DNA from: Chitinophagales bacterium
GTDB lineage: Bacteria; Bacteroidota; Bacteroidia; Chitinophagales; UBA2359
Assembly: GCA_020629595.1 (NCBI GenBank)
Contig: JAHDDA010000033.1
Location: forward strand, 1,602-13,398
Direction of reading: 5' to 3'
Length of the DNA: 11,797 nucleotides
Made by a program: the position numbers and the translations under genes. The notes under the pieces were generated by a model. The model was not told the DNA's origin and made no database searches. It saw nothing but the letters and a program-made list of their open reading frames with translations. Below are positions 1-6,845 of the stretch, in pieces; positions within the stretch are counted from its first letter, which is position 1, and the number at the start of each line of letters is the position of its first letter.

Positions 1-527
1 TCGCCAAAATATAGTTTGGCTAATTTTAAAAACATTTTGTAATGTCCTGCTTCCGAAACCATAAATTTGTAATAAAATTCTTTTAAATTATCATCGGCAA
101 TACCTTCAGAAAGTAAACGAAAACGTTCGCAAGAACGAGCTTCAATTAAGGCACACATCAGTAATTTGTCACAGAGATCTTTATTTACATCGCCTGTTTT
201 ACGATGTTTTATAAACTTCATTAATTTATTTACATATTCATCTTTACGTTGAAAACCAAGTGTTAGGTTTCGCTTTTTAAGTTCGGCTAAAACCAAACGA
301 AAATGTCCCCATTCTTCGGTTACAACTGGTGCAACTTCTTCAACCAATTCAATTTTGTTGGGATATAGCTGAATTAGTGAAATACAAGTTGAGGCGGCTT
401 TAACTTCGCAATAAGCGTGGTCGGTGAGTATTTCTTGTAAATCCATTTCGGCAAGATTAACCCAACGTGGATCGGTGGGCATTTCTAAACCAAGTACTCT
501 TTTATTTTCTATTGTTTGTTCAGTCAT
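1..527 (-). CDS. miaE: tRNA-(ms[2]io[6]A)-hydroxylase MiaE, 3'-truncated by window edge
   Basis: MiaE is an O2-dependent diiron monooxygenase that hydroxylates the isopentenyl side chain of the modified adenosine at position 37 of tRNAs reading UNN codons. The ORF starts at the ATG complementary to 525-527 (MTEQTIENKR...) and runs off the left edge after 175 codons, so the C-terminus is missing. The visible part carries a complete ferritin-like set of iron ligands: E41, the ExxH pair E72/H75 (EEWGH), E129 (IEARSCERF) and the second ExxH pair E159/H162 (SEAGH). The family is about 190-210 residues, so little is lost. It is divergent from the carotenoid genes and has its own promoter candidate at 579-611. 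The family call is made from recognised motifs and is confident; enzyme activity is inferred. Confidence 0.93.
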   Translation of the reverse strand, partial: MTEQTIENKRVLGLEMPTDPRWVNLAEMDLQEILTDHAYCEVKAASTCISLIQLYPNKIELVEEVAPVVTEEWGHFRLVLAELKKRNLTLGFQRKDEYVNKLMKFIKHRKTGDVNKDLCDKLLMCALIEARSCERFRLLSEGIADDNLKEFYYKFMVSEAGHYKMFLKLAKLYFG

Positions 528-578
528 TTTTATTAGAATTTAAGATTATTTAGCCCCAAGAAAGTGAGAAATCTAAGG

Positions 579-611
579 CAAAAGTAAAATATTGAAAACT
601 TGTTTGAACAA
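579..611 (-). promoter_or_regulatory. Candidate Bacteroidota promoter for miaE
   Basis: Read on the minus strand, a TTG (609-611) is followed after 22 bases by TACTTTTGC (578-586), an exact match to the Bacteroidota -7 consensus TAnnTTTG with the commonly preferred pyrimidine after it. The predicted transcription start is near 572, leaving a leader of about 45 nt before the miaE ATG. I saw no equally good promoter on the plus strand for the divergent crt genes. The assignment rests only on consensus matching. Confidence 0.55.
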
Positions 612-649
612 TAAAGGTTCATTTTCCATTTATTGGACAAATTCAACGT

Positions 650-1342
650 ATGAAATTTACCTATTTAATACTGGATTTATTGACAATTAGTGTTCCGTTG
701 ATTAGAAGTTTTGAAACTGAAAAAGTCAAGTTTTCTCAATCTTGGTACGCTTTATTTCCTGCAATTTTTGTAGCTGGAGCTATCTTTATTGCTTGGGATG
801 TATGGTTTACTTCCATTGGAGTCTGGGGTTTTAACGATGATTATATTACGGGCTTTAGAATTTTTGGTTTACCTATTGAAGAATGGAGCTTTTTTCTGGT
901 AGTTCCGTATGCTTGTGTATTTATTTATGAATGTTTGAATTATTTTATTAGGCAAGATTTACTTAAAAATGTCAGTAAATATATTTCGTTTGCCTTGATA
1001 GTTGGTTTACTAACTTTGGGCGTATTGAATATTGATAAATTATATACATCTATTACCTTTATTGGCACAAGTGCTTATATTGGTATGTTGCATTTGTTTT
1101 TCAATACAAAATGGTTGAGTCGTTTTTATTTGAGTTATTTAGTGGCACTTATTCCGTTTTTTATGGTGAATGGAATTTTAACTTATTTACCTGTTGTTTG
1201 GTATAATAATGCCGAAAATTTAGCTTTGCGAATGGGGAGTATTCCTGTGGAGGATACTTTTTATGGACTTTTATTGGTTTTGATGGTAGTGCATATTTAT
1301 GAAGAAATTAAAAGTAGAAGAAAAGCTATAATGTTTAAATAA
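650..1342 (+). CDS. crtYcd: Lycopene beta-cyclase, fused CrtYc-CrtYd type
   Basis: This integral membrane enzyme cyclises the ends of lycopene to give beta-carotene. The 230-residue protein has two tandem lycopene cyclase domains. The first contains WDVWFTSIGVWGFN (about 49-62) and the acidic motif P75-I-E-E78 followed by WSFFLVVPYACVFIYE. The second contains NGILTYLPVVWYNN (about 174-187) and the equivalent P199-V-E-D202 followed by FYGLLLVLMVVHIYE. The doubled PxE(E/D) motif is the signature of the heterodimeric or fused cyclase family, as opposed to the flavoprotein CrtY/CrtL family. Roughly seven hydrophobic segments are visible, and the length is normal for the fused form. The ATG start gives the expected short N-terminal helix (MKFTYLILDL). 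crtW follows after 37 bp on the same strand, so the two are probably co-transcribed. Confidence 0.92.
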   Translation: MKFTYLILDLLTISVPLIRSFETEKVKFSQSWYALFPAIFVAGAIFIAWDVWFTSIGVWGFNDDYITGFRIFGLPIEEWSFFLVVPYACVFIYECLNYFIRQDLLKNVSKYISFALIVGLLTLGVLNIDKLYTSITFIGTSAYIGMLHLFFNTKWLSRFYLSYLVALIPFFMVNGILTYLPVVWYNNAENLALRMGSIPVEDTFYGLLLVLMVVHIYEEIKSRRKAIMFK

Positions 1343-1379
1343 TAAATAGCCTTTTTGAAAAGAAACTAAAGTTTGAATA

Positions 1380-2069
1380 TTGACAAGTAAAGAACAAATA
1401 ACTGTAAGTTGGAAAGGAACAATAATTGGTTTTTCAATTATTGCTCTCTGGATTTTGCATTTGGTTTACTGCTTTAACTTAGAATTTTCTTGGAAAAATC
1501 CGTTTATTTATCTTCATTTTTGGATTCAAACGCATCTTTTTACGGGTTTATTTATTACTGCTCATGATGCAATGCACCATACAGCTTCGCCAAATAAAAT
1601 AATAAATGATTTGATTGGGCAAATTTGCTTAGGCTTGTATGCTTTTTTTCCATTACCATTTTTTAAAAAGCAACATTATTTGCATCACGCAGAAGTGGCA
1701 ACAGAAAATGACCCAGATTATCATTATGAGGATAATTTTATGAAGTGGTATTTTTCGTTTTTTATGAATTATGTTACACTTTGGCAAATACTCGCCTATG
1801 CCATAGCTTTTAACGTGTTAAAACTATGGATTCCAACTATTAATTTAGTGGTCTTGTGGATTATTCCTTCGGTACTAAGTACTTTACAACTTTTTTATTT
1901 TGGAACATATTTACCGCATAGAGGAGAACACGATAATATTCACAATGCCAGAAGTCAGGAGAAGAATCACTTATGGGCTTTTTTAAGTTGTTATTTTTTT
2001 GGTTACCACCTAGAACACCACGAAAAACCTTATGTTCCGTGGTGGCAATTGTATAAAGAAGTTAAATAA
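1380..2069 (+). CDS. crtW: Beta-carotene ketolase CrtW, TTG start
   Basis: CrtW is a membrane diiron oxygenase of the fatty-acid-desaturase superfamily that adds keto groups at C4 of beta-ionone rings, making echinenone and canthaxanthin from beta-carotene. The histidine boxes are intact: H62-D-A-M-H66-H67, H99-Y-L-H102-H103 and H210-L-E-H213-H214. The ketolase signature FGTYLPHR (174-181) is also present, which separates it from ordinary desaturases. Hydrophobic segments lie near 14-30, 50-60, 85-95 and 135-175. An in-frame TGA at 1374-1376 limits the 5' end and no ATG occurs until M65, inside the first His box. A non-ATG start is therefore required, and TTG at 1380 gives a full-length N-terminus. 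It lies 37 bp after the cyclase. A hydroxylase (CrtZ) is not in the window, so the end product is uncertain. Confidence 0.9.
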   Translation: MTSKEQITVSWKGTIIGFSIIALWILHLVYCFNLEFSWKNPFIYLHFWIQTHLFTGLFITAHDAMHHTASPNKIINDLIGQICLGLYAFFPLPFFKKQHYLHHAEVATENDPDYHYEDNFMKWYFSFFMNYVTLWQILAYAIAFNVLKLWIPTINLVVLWIIPSVLSTLQLFYFGTYLPHRGEHDNIHNARSQEKNHLWAFLSCYFFGYHLEHHEKPYVPWWQLYKEVK

Positions 2070-2072
2070 AAC

Positions 2073-2294
2073 TTATCGTCTTGACTTACGTTTACGCTTT
2101 GAAGGATCTGTGGGTTTACCATCTTTTACCTCACCGATATAATTTACATTCTTCGATTTTTGGTATTGTACCATTAATTTCTTTACTTCTTCTTCTGATT
2201 CACGTCTTACCATTACACTTTGTCCACCAAATTTTGGTAAAATTTCAATGTAATATCCATCTTTTAAACTGATTGTTCTTGAATTTCTTGCCAT
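2073..2294 (-). CDS. Small basic conserved-looking hypothetical protein (73 aa)
   Basis: I do not recognise a characterised function. The 73-residue product (MARNSRTISLKDGYYIEILP...) reads as a compact alpha/beta domain: a strand-rich N-terminal half (ISLKDGYYIEILPKFGGQSVMVRR), then a charged helix (ESEEEVKKLMVQYQKSKN), a short strand (VNYIGEVKDGKPTD) and a very basic tail ending KRKRKSRR. Proteins of this pattern occur as uncharacterised small genes in Bacteroidota, to my recollection. The basic tail could bind nucleic acid or ribosomes, but that is inference. It converges on crtW with only 3 bp between the stop codons and no visible terminator, so the two transcripts probably overlap at their 3' ends. 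The ATG start follows an AT-only leader. The opposite-strand ORF over the same bases is taken as a shadow. Confidence 0.7.
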   Translation of the reverse strand: MARNSRTISLKDGYYIEILPKFGGQSVMVRRESEEEVKKLMVQYQKSKNVNYIGEVKDGKPTDPSKRKRKSRR

Positions 2295-2320
2295 TAAAAA
2301 AAATTAAAATTAGAAAAATA

Positions 2321-2345
2321 CTAAACTCTTAACATAATAGTTTAG
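2321..2345. repeat. Short inverted repeat upstream of the 73-aa gene
   Basis: CTAAACT (2321-2327) and AGTTTAG (2339-2345) form a 7-bp perfect dyad around an 11-base spacer, 26 bp upstream of the small basic gene's start. It could be an operator half-site pair or a leader hairpin. In such AT-rich DNA it may also be chance. No exact TAnnTTTG element was found on the minus strand next to it. Confidence 0.25.
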
Positions 2346-2447
2346 CAAACACTTGTAGTCATTATAATAAATTAGTACTTAATTAACAAATATTATGCTC
2401 ATTTTTTTTAAAAAACATAAGAAAATTATTAAATAACGTACAAAATC

Positions 2448-2501
2448 TAATTTTGCAACAGTATAAACATTTGTTTAGTTCCTCAGTTTATAACTTTTTT
2501 T
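2448..2501 (+). terminator. Terminator-like hairpin with T-run, preceded by a -7-like element
   Basis: On the plus strand TATAAAC (2462-2468) can pair with GTTTATA (2486-2492). A run of seven T follows at 2495-2501, the layout of an intrinsic terminator, though the stem has a single G-C pair and a 17-base loop. Just upstream, TAATTTTGC (2448-2456) matches the Bacteroidota -7 consensus, but there is no TTG at the proper -33 distance. The orientation does not serve the leftward RDD gene ending at 2536. It may stop stray rightward transcription or end a very short RNA of about 40 nt. Weak evidence. Confidence 0.25.
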
Positions 2502-2535
2502 AATATATTTTTATGAATGTTCAACTAATTGACTT

Positions 2536-3345
2536 CTAATCTTCTACAATACACTTATAATTGTAATCTTTCATTACTTGATTTAAAAATCCTTTGTAAT
2601 CGTCAATTTGGGAGTTGTATTCTATAATTCCAGCAATTTTATAAGATAATTTACGCAAAATATCTCTGTTATTTGCAGAAGCTGAATTATTTAAAACGGC
2701 TTTAATAACTTCAATGTCTCTATCTTTTAATTTTAATACGTTATCATACACAACTTGATGATTTTCGTCAAATTCAAAAAATAGAGTGTCGCTTGTTTTT
2801 TTACCTTCATTCAAACGAATTACAATTGTTCCTGCTGCCAAATCTCCCAACCTTTGTGATTTTTCAGTTAGAAGAATACTAACTACTGCAATGCCATACG
2901 AAGGAACAGAATCTATTATGCGTAAAAACCAACGAATTAAGTAAGTGCCAAAACTTGGCTGGCTACTATCTTCTTTAACAACTTTAATTCCTATTGCTCG
3001 CTTGCCAAAACTTTGACCATTCATAAATTGCTCGCAAAGCAAGTGATAAAGAAGCATTGGTAAAATCAAAATAATCATAAATATTGCAAAAACGGTAACT
3101 CTAGCTTCGCTGGGTATTGATTGTTGTAAACCATCAATAGCACCAGAGTCTATTAAACCTAAAAAGCCAAAAAAAATAATAATAAAATACGCCCCTACAA
3201 TTAAGCCATCTATTAAAGCGGCTAAAATTCTATCGCCAAGCGAAGCAAGTTTAAAGTTGATATTAATATTTTGACTAGTGTTTACTTCTAAGTTATTCAT
3301 TGGTAGATTGTTAATTATATTTTTAGAATCATCTTTTCTATTCAT
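2536..3345 (-). CDS. RDD family membrane protein with C-terminal soluble tail
   Basis: RDD proteins are small polytopic membrane proteins, some implicated in ion or solute transport; the substrate here is unknown. After a polar N-terminus (1-32) come the family landmarks. These are LGDRILAALIDGLI (37-49, conserved R39 and D46), a first membrane hairpin (about 44-64 and 83-102), the amphipathic NGQSFGKRAIGIKVV (109-123), and a third membrane region ending in QRLGDLAAGTIVIR (164-177, third conserved Asp D168). Residues about 178-269 form a hydrophilic tail. The ATG at 3343-3345 lies inside the 3' end of aroE (8-bp overlap), indicating translational coupling. M16 is an alternative start that would remove only polar residues. 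It is the last gene of the leftward string. Family call is confident, function is not. Confidence 0.85.
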   Translation of the reverse strand: MNRKDDSKNIINNLPMNNLEVNTSQNININFKLASLGDRILAALIDGLIVGAYFIIIFFGFLGLIDSGAIDGLQQSIPSEARVTVFAIFMIILILPMLLYHLLCEQFMNGQSFGKRAIGIKVVKEDSSQPSFGTYLIRWFLRIIDSVPSYGIAVVSILLTEKSQRLGDLAAGTIVIRLNEGKKTSDTLFFEFDENHQVVYDNVLKLKDRDIEVIKAVLNNSASANNRDILRKLSYKIAGIIEYNSQIDDYKGFLNQVMKDYNYKCIVED

Positions 3346-4066
3346 TCCAAATTTGCCAAGCTTTCTCTGCCTGAAGTTCTAACATTTTGAGACCATTTTG
3401 GGTTGTAGCACCATTTTTTTTCCCTTGAGCTAAGAATAAAGTTTCAGATGGATTGTAAACCAAATCGAATAATATGTGCTTATTCGTAATAAATTGGTAT
3501 GGAATTTTTGGATAAAACTCAATATTCGGAAATGTTCCTAAAGGGGTAGTATTTACAATTATTGTGCTTTCAGATATTATAGTTTTATTCAACTCTTCAT
3601 AAGTGAAATTATTATTCATTTTTGTTCTAGATACAAACTTATAGTTAATATTTAATTTTTCAAAAACAAACTTTACGGCTTTTGAAGCGCCACCTGTTCC
3701 TAAAATTAAGGCTTTTTTATGATGATTTTTGAGTAAGGGGGATATAGATTTTTCAAATCCATAAATATCGGTATTGAAGCCTTTTGATTTTCCGTTTTTA
3801 AATAAAATGGTATTTACAGCCCTAATTTTTTGAGCTTCAGCATCAAGTTCATCAAGGTATTTAATTACTTTTTCTTTGTAAGGAATGGTTACATTAATAC
3901 CAACTAAATTGTTTTTATTTTTTAATTGTAAAAAATCCTCTATTTTTTCTAAGGGATAATTTTCATAAAAACAATTATCAATTTGCTCATCTTCAAACTT
4001 TTGAGCAAAATATTTTTTAGAGAACGAATGTCCCAATGGAAATCCAATTAAGCCAAATTTTTTCAT
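3338..4066 (-). CDS. aroE: Shikimate dehydrogenase (NADP+) AroE
   Basis: AroE reduces 3-dehydroshikimate to shikimate with NADPH, the fourth step towards chorismate and aromatic amino acids, in the cytoplasm. The 242-residue protein has the substrate domain with shikimate-binding S14 and S16 (GHSFS), NVTIPYK ending in the catalytic lysine K64, N85 (AVNT) and catalytic D100 (GFNTD). The Rossmann nucleotide loop is GTGGASKA (123-130), followed by SRTK for NADP phosphate recognition (146-149). VNTTPLGT (171-178) and the closing QNGLKMLELQAE (223-234) are also typical. It is slightly short compared with the enterobacterial enzyme (about 270) but normal for Bacteroidota. Its ATG overlaps the upstream popT stop as ATGA, and its own end overlaps the RDD start by 8 bp, so the three are very likely translationally coupled. 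Confidence 0.96.
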   Translation of the reverse strand: MKKFGLIGFPLGHSFSKKYFAQKFEDEQIDNCFYENYPLEKIEDFLQLKNKNNLVGINVTIPYKEKVIKYLDELDAEAQKIRAVNTILFKNGKSKGFNTDIYGFEKSISPLLKNHHKKALILGTGGASKAVKFVFEKLNINYKFVSRTKMNNNFTYEELNKTIISESTIIVNTTPLGTFPNIEFYPKIPYQFITNKHILFDLVYNPSETLFLAQGKKNGATTQNGLKMLELQAEKAWQIWNE

Positions 4067-5013
4067 TCTTTTTCCGATAATTTATCTAGTCCAAAAACCA
4101 ACAAAAAACCTAGTATGGCAACAATTGTTGCACCCATTATTTGTGGTTCTATTCCTGTTTGTTCAAAGTAATTTAATGGATTTAAGTTTATTTCTTTCAA
4201 AACTTTATCGGGTAATCCCTGCTCATCAAACGTAAATTGTGTTGCTTTTCGCCAGGGCCAAATTTTATTTAAAGACCCAATCATAAAGCCAGTTAATAAG
4301 GCTAAGGTTGGGTTTTTATAATTTTTAAAAGTCCAAGAAAGAACACGAGAGAATGTTAATAAACCTGTTAGGCATCCTAAGCCAAAAACGGTAATGGTTA
4401 TTAAACCATCTGTATTAAAGGTTTTTAAGGTATTTTTTATTAATGGAATAATGTAGGTGTACATTCCCATTAAAAGTAAGATAAAACTGCCCGAAATTCC
4501 AGGTAAAATAAGTGCCGAAATGGCAATTGCACCAGATACAAAAACAAACCAAAGAGCTTCATTACCACTTGCTGGTGTTGCAATAGTTATGTAATAAGCA
4601 ATTATAGCTCCTAATACTGTTAAAGTTGCGTTTAAAAAGTTCCAATTAGAAATTTGTTTGAAAATATATATTACCGATGCTATAATTAATCCAAAAAAGA
4701 AAGCCCATAGTAAAACAGTATGGTTTTCCATAAGCCAAGTTATTGCTGTAATACCTACACCAATACCGCCAAGCATACCCGTTAGAAGAAATAATATAAA
4801 ATTACCATCTATCTGTTTCCAAACACCACCAAAACCACTTTCTTTAAAAACGCTTATTAACTTAGGTGAAAAGGATTTAATGCAGTTGAGTAAACGTTCA
4901 TATATTCCTGTAATAAAGGCAATAGTTCCACCCGAAACACCTGGAACTATTTCTGCCATTCCCATAGCCATACCTTTTAGAATAATGGGTAGTGCTTGTT
5001 TTAAATTTAACAT
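4063..5013 (-). CDS. popT: DUF368 / PopT-family undecaprenyl-phosphate transporter
   Basis: DUF368 proteins were recently shown in other bacteria to flip undecaprenyl phosphate back across the cytoplasmic membrane, recycling the lipid carrier for peptidoglycan and surface glycans. The 316-residue protein has eight or more hydrophobic segments and the family's two pseudo-symmetric re-entrant motifs: VPGVSGGT (23-30), within GMAMGMAEIVPGVSGGTIAF, and LPGISGSF (170-177), within ISALILPGISGSFILLLMGM. A conserved-looking NKIWPWR lies at 249-255. The ATG start gives the standard short amphipathic N-terminus. It begins 24 bp after the TPR gene and ends overlapping aroE by 4 bp. The family is certain from the motifs; the PopT role is transferred from characterised homologues. 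Confidence 0.88.
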   Translation of the reverse strand: MLNLKQALPIILKGMAMGMAEIVPGVSGGTIAFITGIYERLLNCIKSFSPKLISVFKESGFGGVWKQIDGNFILFLLTGMLGGIGVGITAITWLMENHTVLLWAFFFGLIIASVIYIFKQISNWNFLNATLTVLGAIIAYYITIATPASGNEALWFVFVSGAIAISALILPGISGSFILLLMGMYTYIIPLIKNTLKTFNTDGLITITVFGLGCLTGLLTFSRVLSWTFKNYKNPTLALLTGFMIGSLNKIWPWRKATQFTFDEQGLPDKVLKEINLNPLNYFEQTGIEPQIMGATIVAILGFLLVFGLDKLSEKE

Positions 5014-5037
5014 AAGGGCAAAGTTAAATATTTAAAA

Positions 5038-6444
5038 CTAGTCTGAAATGAGCATTGAAAATTGTTTGTTTTCTTTTAGAAATGGTAAATGTTCTAAAAT
5101 AAAATCAACTTTACTTTTATCTATTGATAAAGCATTTTCAAAATTTTCTAATGCAGCTTGTTGTTTGCCATTTAGCCAGTTGTAAATTCCAGACATTGAT
5201 AATAGCAAAGATGAATCTGGGTTTGCAGCAATACCATATTGCAAAATTTCATCTGCTTCCTTTTTTTGTTCTAAAGCGTTGTAACTTGCTGCCAATTGTA
5301 ACCACGCAAATTTAGACGATGGCTTTTCTGTAACAACTTCAGATAGATAATCTATGGCTTCTTCGTAATTTTCTGCCTTAAAGTGTAAATTGGCAATACT
5401 CTCTACATATTCTTTATTCTGAAGATTTAATTGTATTGCTTTTTCATAAAATGATAAAGCGGTTTCAAAAAAACCGTGTTGTTCTTTAATTTTCGCAATC
5501 TGAAAATAGGCTTCATCGTAAAATGGATCTAATTCTATGGTTTTTCTAAAATGTTTTAGGGCTAACTGATGATTGTTTAGATGATAATAGGTAAACCCTA
5601 AGCTATACAATAACTCTTCACTAGCCTCTTTTAAAGTGGAGGCTTCCAAATAATATTCTAATGCTTCGTGGTATTTTTTTAATTCGTACAAACATTCTGC
5701 TTTTTCATAAATTGCATCGTAATAATTTTCATTCAAAGCAATGGCAAAATTATAGGCTTCTAATGCTTTTTCGTACAAAGAATGTGCAGCATAACATTGT
5801 CCTAAATTGTACCACATAAATTTTGCAAATGGATCTTTATCTAAAATTTCATTAAAAAGTTTTATGCCTTCATCTTGAATTGCTAACTCATCTATGCAAA
5901 AAAGCAATCTTTCTGCAACTTCAAAATCATTAGGGTAAATTAAAGCGGCACTTTTTAAAGCAACAAACATTTCGTCTAGTTGTAATTTAGATTCATAGAT
6001 GTCTGAAAGATTTAAGAAAAACTCGAATTTTTCAAATTTATCTGCAAATTTTAAACCTTTATTAATTAAGTCTATTGCTTGCTGATAATTTCCATTTCTA
6101 GCTAATATTTCCGATTTCAATAAGTAATATTCTGTTTCTGAAGCATCTAAATATTTAGATTGTTCCAAAATTTCTATTGCCTCATCTTCATAACCTAATT
6201 CATCTAAAAATCTTGCACACTTTATTTTTAGAATAGCTGAAAAAGGGTAATGTTCGGTAGCTAATTCTGCAGTTTGTAATGCTTTTGAAAACTCAATATT
6301 CTCTTCATAAAATTCAATAATTCGAAGAAAACCGTCAATTTCAAAGTATATATTTTCATTTTCTCGTAAACTCAATTCATATTGTTTCACCAATCTTCTT
6401 GTTTCCTCACGAGAAAAATTATTAGATTCATTTTTGTTTGCCAT
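5038..6444 (-). CDS. Tetratricopeptide repeat (TPR) protein
   Basis: This 468-residue soluble protein is built almost entirely of TPR helical hairpins, which act as scaffolds for protein-protein contacts. The clearest canonical repeats run from about residue 205 to 455, for example WYNLGQCYAAHSLYEKALEA (211-230), then LYSLGFTYYHLNNHQLALKH, AYFQIAKIKEQHGFFETALS and AWLQLAASYNALEQKKEADE. Degenerate repeats fill the N-terminal part. There is no signal peptide or membrane segment, so it is probably cytoplasmic. The frame stays open to a GTG at 6495, which would add 17 residues (FFLKPIESI...). I prefer ATG at 6444 (MANKNESNNFS) because it gives a normal polar N-terminus and leaves a plausible 77-nt leader after the promoter at 6527-6558. 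It leads the popT-aroE-RDD string (24 bp to popT). Specific function unknown. Confidence 0.88.
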   Translation of the reverse strand: MANKNESNNFSREETRRLVKQYELSLRENENIYFEIDGFLRIIEFYEENIEFSKALQTAELATEHYPFSAILKIKCARFLDELGYEDEAIEILEQSKYLDASETEYYLLKSEILARNGNYQQAIDLINKGLKFADKFEKFEFFLNLSDIYESKLQLDEMFVALKSAALIYPNDFEVAERLLFCIDELAIQDEGIKLFNEILDKDPFAKFMWYNLGQCYAAHSLYEKALEAYNFAIALNENYYDAIYEKAECLYELKKYHEALEYYLEASTLKEASEELLYSLGFTYYHLNNHQLALKHFRKTIELDPFYDEAYFQIAKIKEQHGFFETALSFYEKAIQLNLQNKEYVESIANLHFKAENYEEAIDYLSEVVTEKPSSKFAWLQLAASYNALEQKKEADEILQYGIAANPDSSLLLSMSGIYNWLNGKQQAALENFENALSIDKSKVDFILEHLPFLKENKQFSMLISD

Positions 6445-6526
6445 TCTTACTATTGTGTTAAGAATAATTGATTCTATTGGCTTTAAAAAGAACACTTAGT
6501 AAAACACAATATTGATTCAACTACTC

Positions 6527-6558
6527 CAAACTTATGATATATTGTGCGAATGTGGCAA
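6527..6558 (-). promoter_or_regulatory. Candidate promoter of the TPR-popT-aroE-RDD operon
   Basis: On the minus strand TTG (6556-6558) is followed after 21 bases by TAAGTTTG (6527-6534), an exact TAnnTTTG -7 element at an accepted spacing. Transcription would begin near 6521, about 77 nt before the preferred ATG of the TPR gene. No other promoter of this quality was noticed before the downstream genes, which fits a single four-gene transcript. Confidence 0.6.
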
Positions 6559-6747
6559 TAGTTAAAGCTACTTTTTTACTTATTTTTATTTTGAAGGGTT
6601 AAAATATGCAACTAAATGTAACTGGGTTGAATACTAAATCTGTTTAGAAAAATTACTTTTGAATCTTAATTATATGCTTAAGTGCAACTTAGCTGTTAAA
6701 TTTTTTTGTGTATAGCGTGTTAATTATTAATATTGTAGTTCTTATTT

Positions 6748-6763
6748 TATCAAAATTTTGATA
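6748..6763. repeat. Perfect 16-bp palindrome TATCAAAATTTTGATA upstream of lipA
   Basis: The 16 bases read identically on both strands with no spacer and are centred about 90 bp before the lipA ATG. This is the shape of an operator for a dimeric regulator. It lies just upstream of the weak lipA promoter candidate. No regulator can be assigned, and AT-rich sequence raises the chance of a random palindrome, although the internal C/G pair helps. Confidence 0.35.
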
Positions 6764-6774
6764 TTAATTCTTAA

Positions 6775-6806
6775 TTGTGGTCATACATTGAACATTCTTA
6801 GTTTTA
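6775..6806 (+). promoter_or_regulatory. Weak promoter candidate for lipA, overlapped by a hairpin
   Basis: TTG (6775-6777) and TAGTTTTA (6799-6806, one mismatch to TAnnTTTG) are 21 bases apart and would start transcription about 30-35 bp before the lipA ATG. The -7 element sits inside a dyad, TTCTTA (6795-6800), gttt, TAAGAA (6805-6810). That dyad could be a small operator or leader hairpin. The mismatch at the invariant G makes this a low-confidence call. Confidence 0.25.
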
Positions 6807-6845
6807 AGAAGTTGAATTTATAGGTATTAGTAGTAAATTAGCTAT

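Larger units (their letters stand above)
6445..6845. other. Divergent intergenic spacer between TPR operon and lipA
   Basis: About 400 bp of AT-rich DNA without a convincing gene. It holds the leftward promoter for the TPR string (6527-6558), a perfect 16-bp palindrome (6748-6763), a small hairpin (6795-6810) and a weak rightward promoter candidate for lipA (6775-6806). The 7-mer TGCAACT occurs at 6607-6613 and 6683-6689, with TGTAACT at 6617-6623. These short repeats may be chance. A 22-codon rightward ORF at 6534-6602 is not supported as a gene. Confidence 0.6.

Noticed and set aside
4658..5035. 125-residue plus-strand ORF opposite popT
   Set aside because: It is the reverse-strand shadow of a clear DUF368 gene with intact motifs; its protein shows no recognisable domain.
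6445..6495. Upstream GTG start for the TPR protein adding 17 residues
   Set aside because: The extension is hydrophobic and unlike a TPR N-terminus; the ATG at 6444 gives a polar start and a normal leader length.
6534..6602. 22-residue rightward ORF (MIYCANVAIVKATFLLIFILKG), hydrophobic
   Set aside because: It overlaps the leftward operon promoter, has no visible promoter or leader of its own, and is of a length expected by chance.
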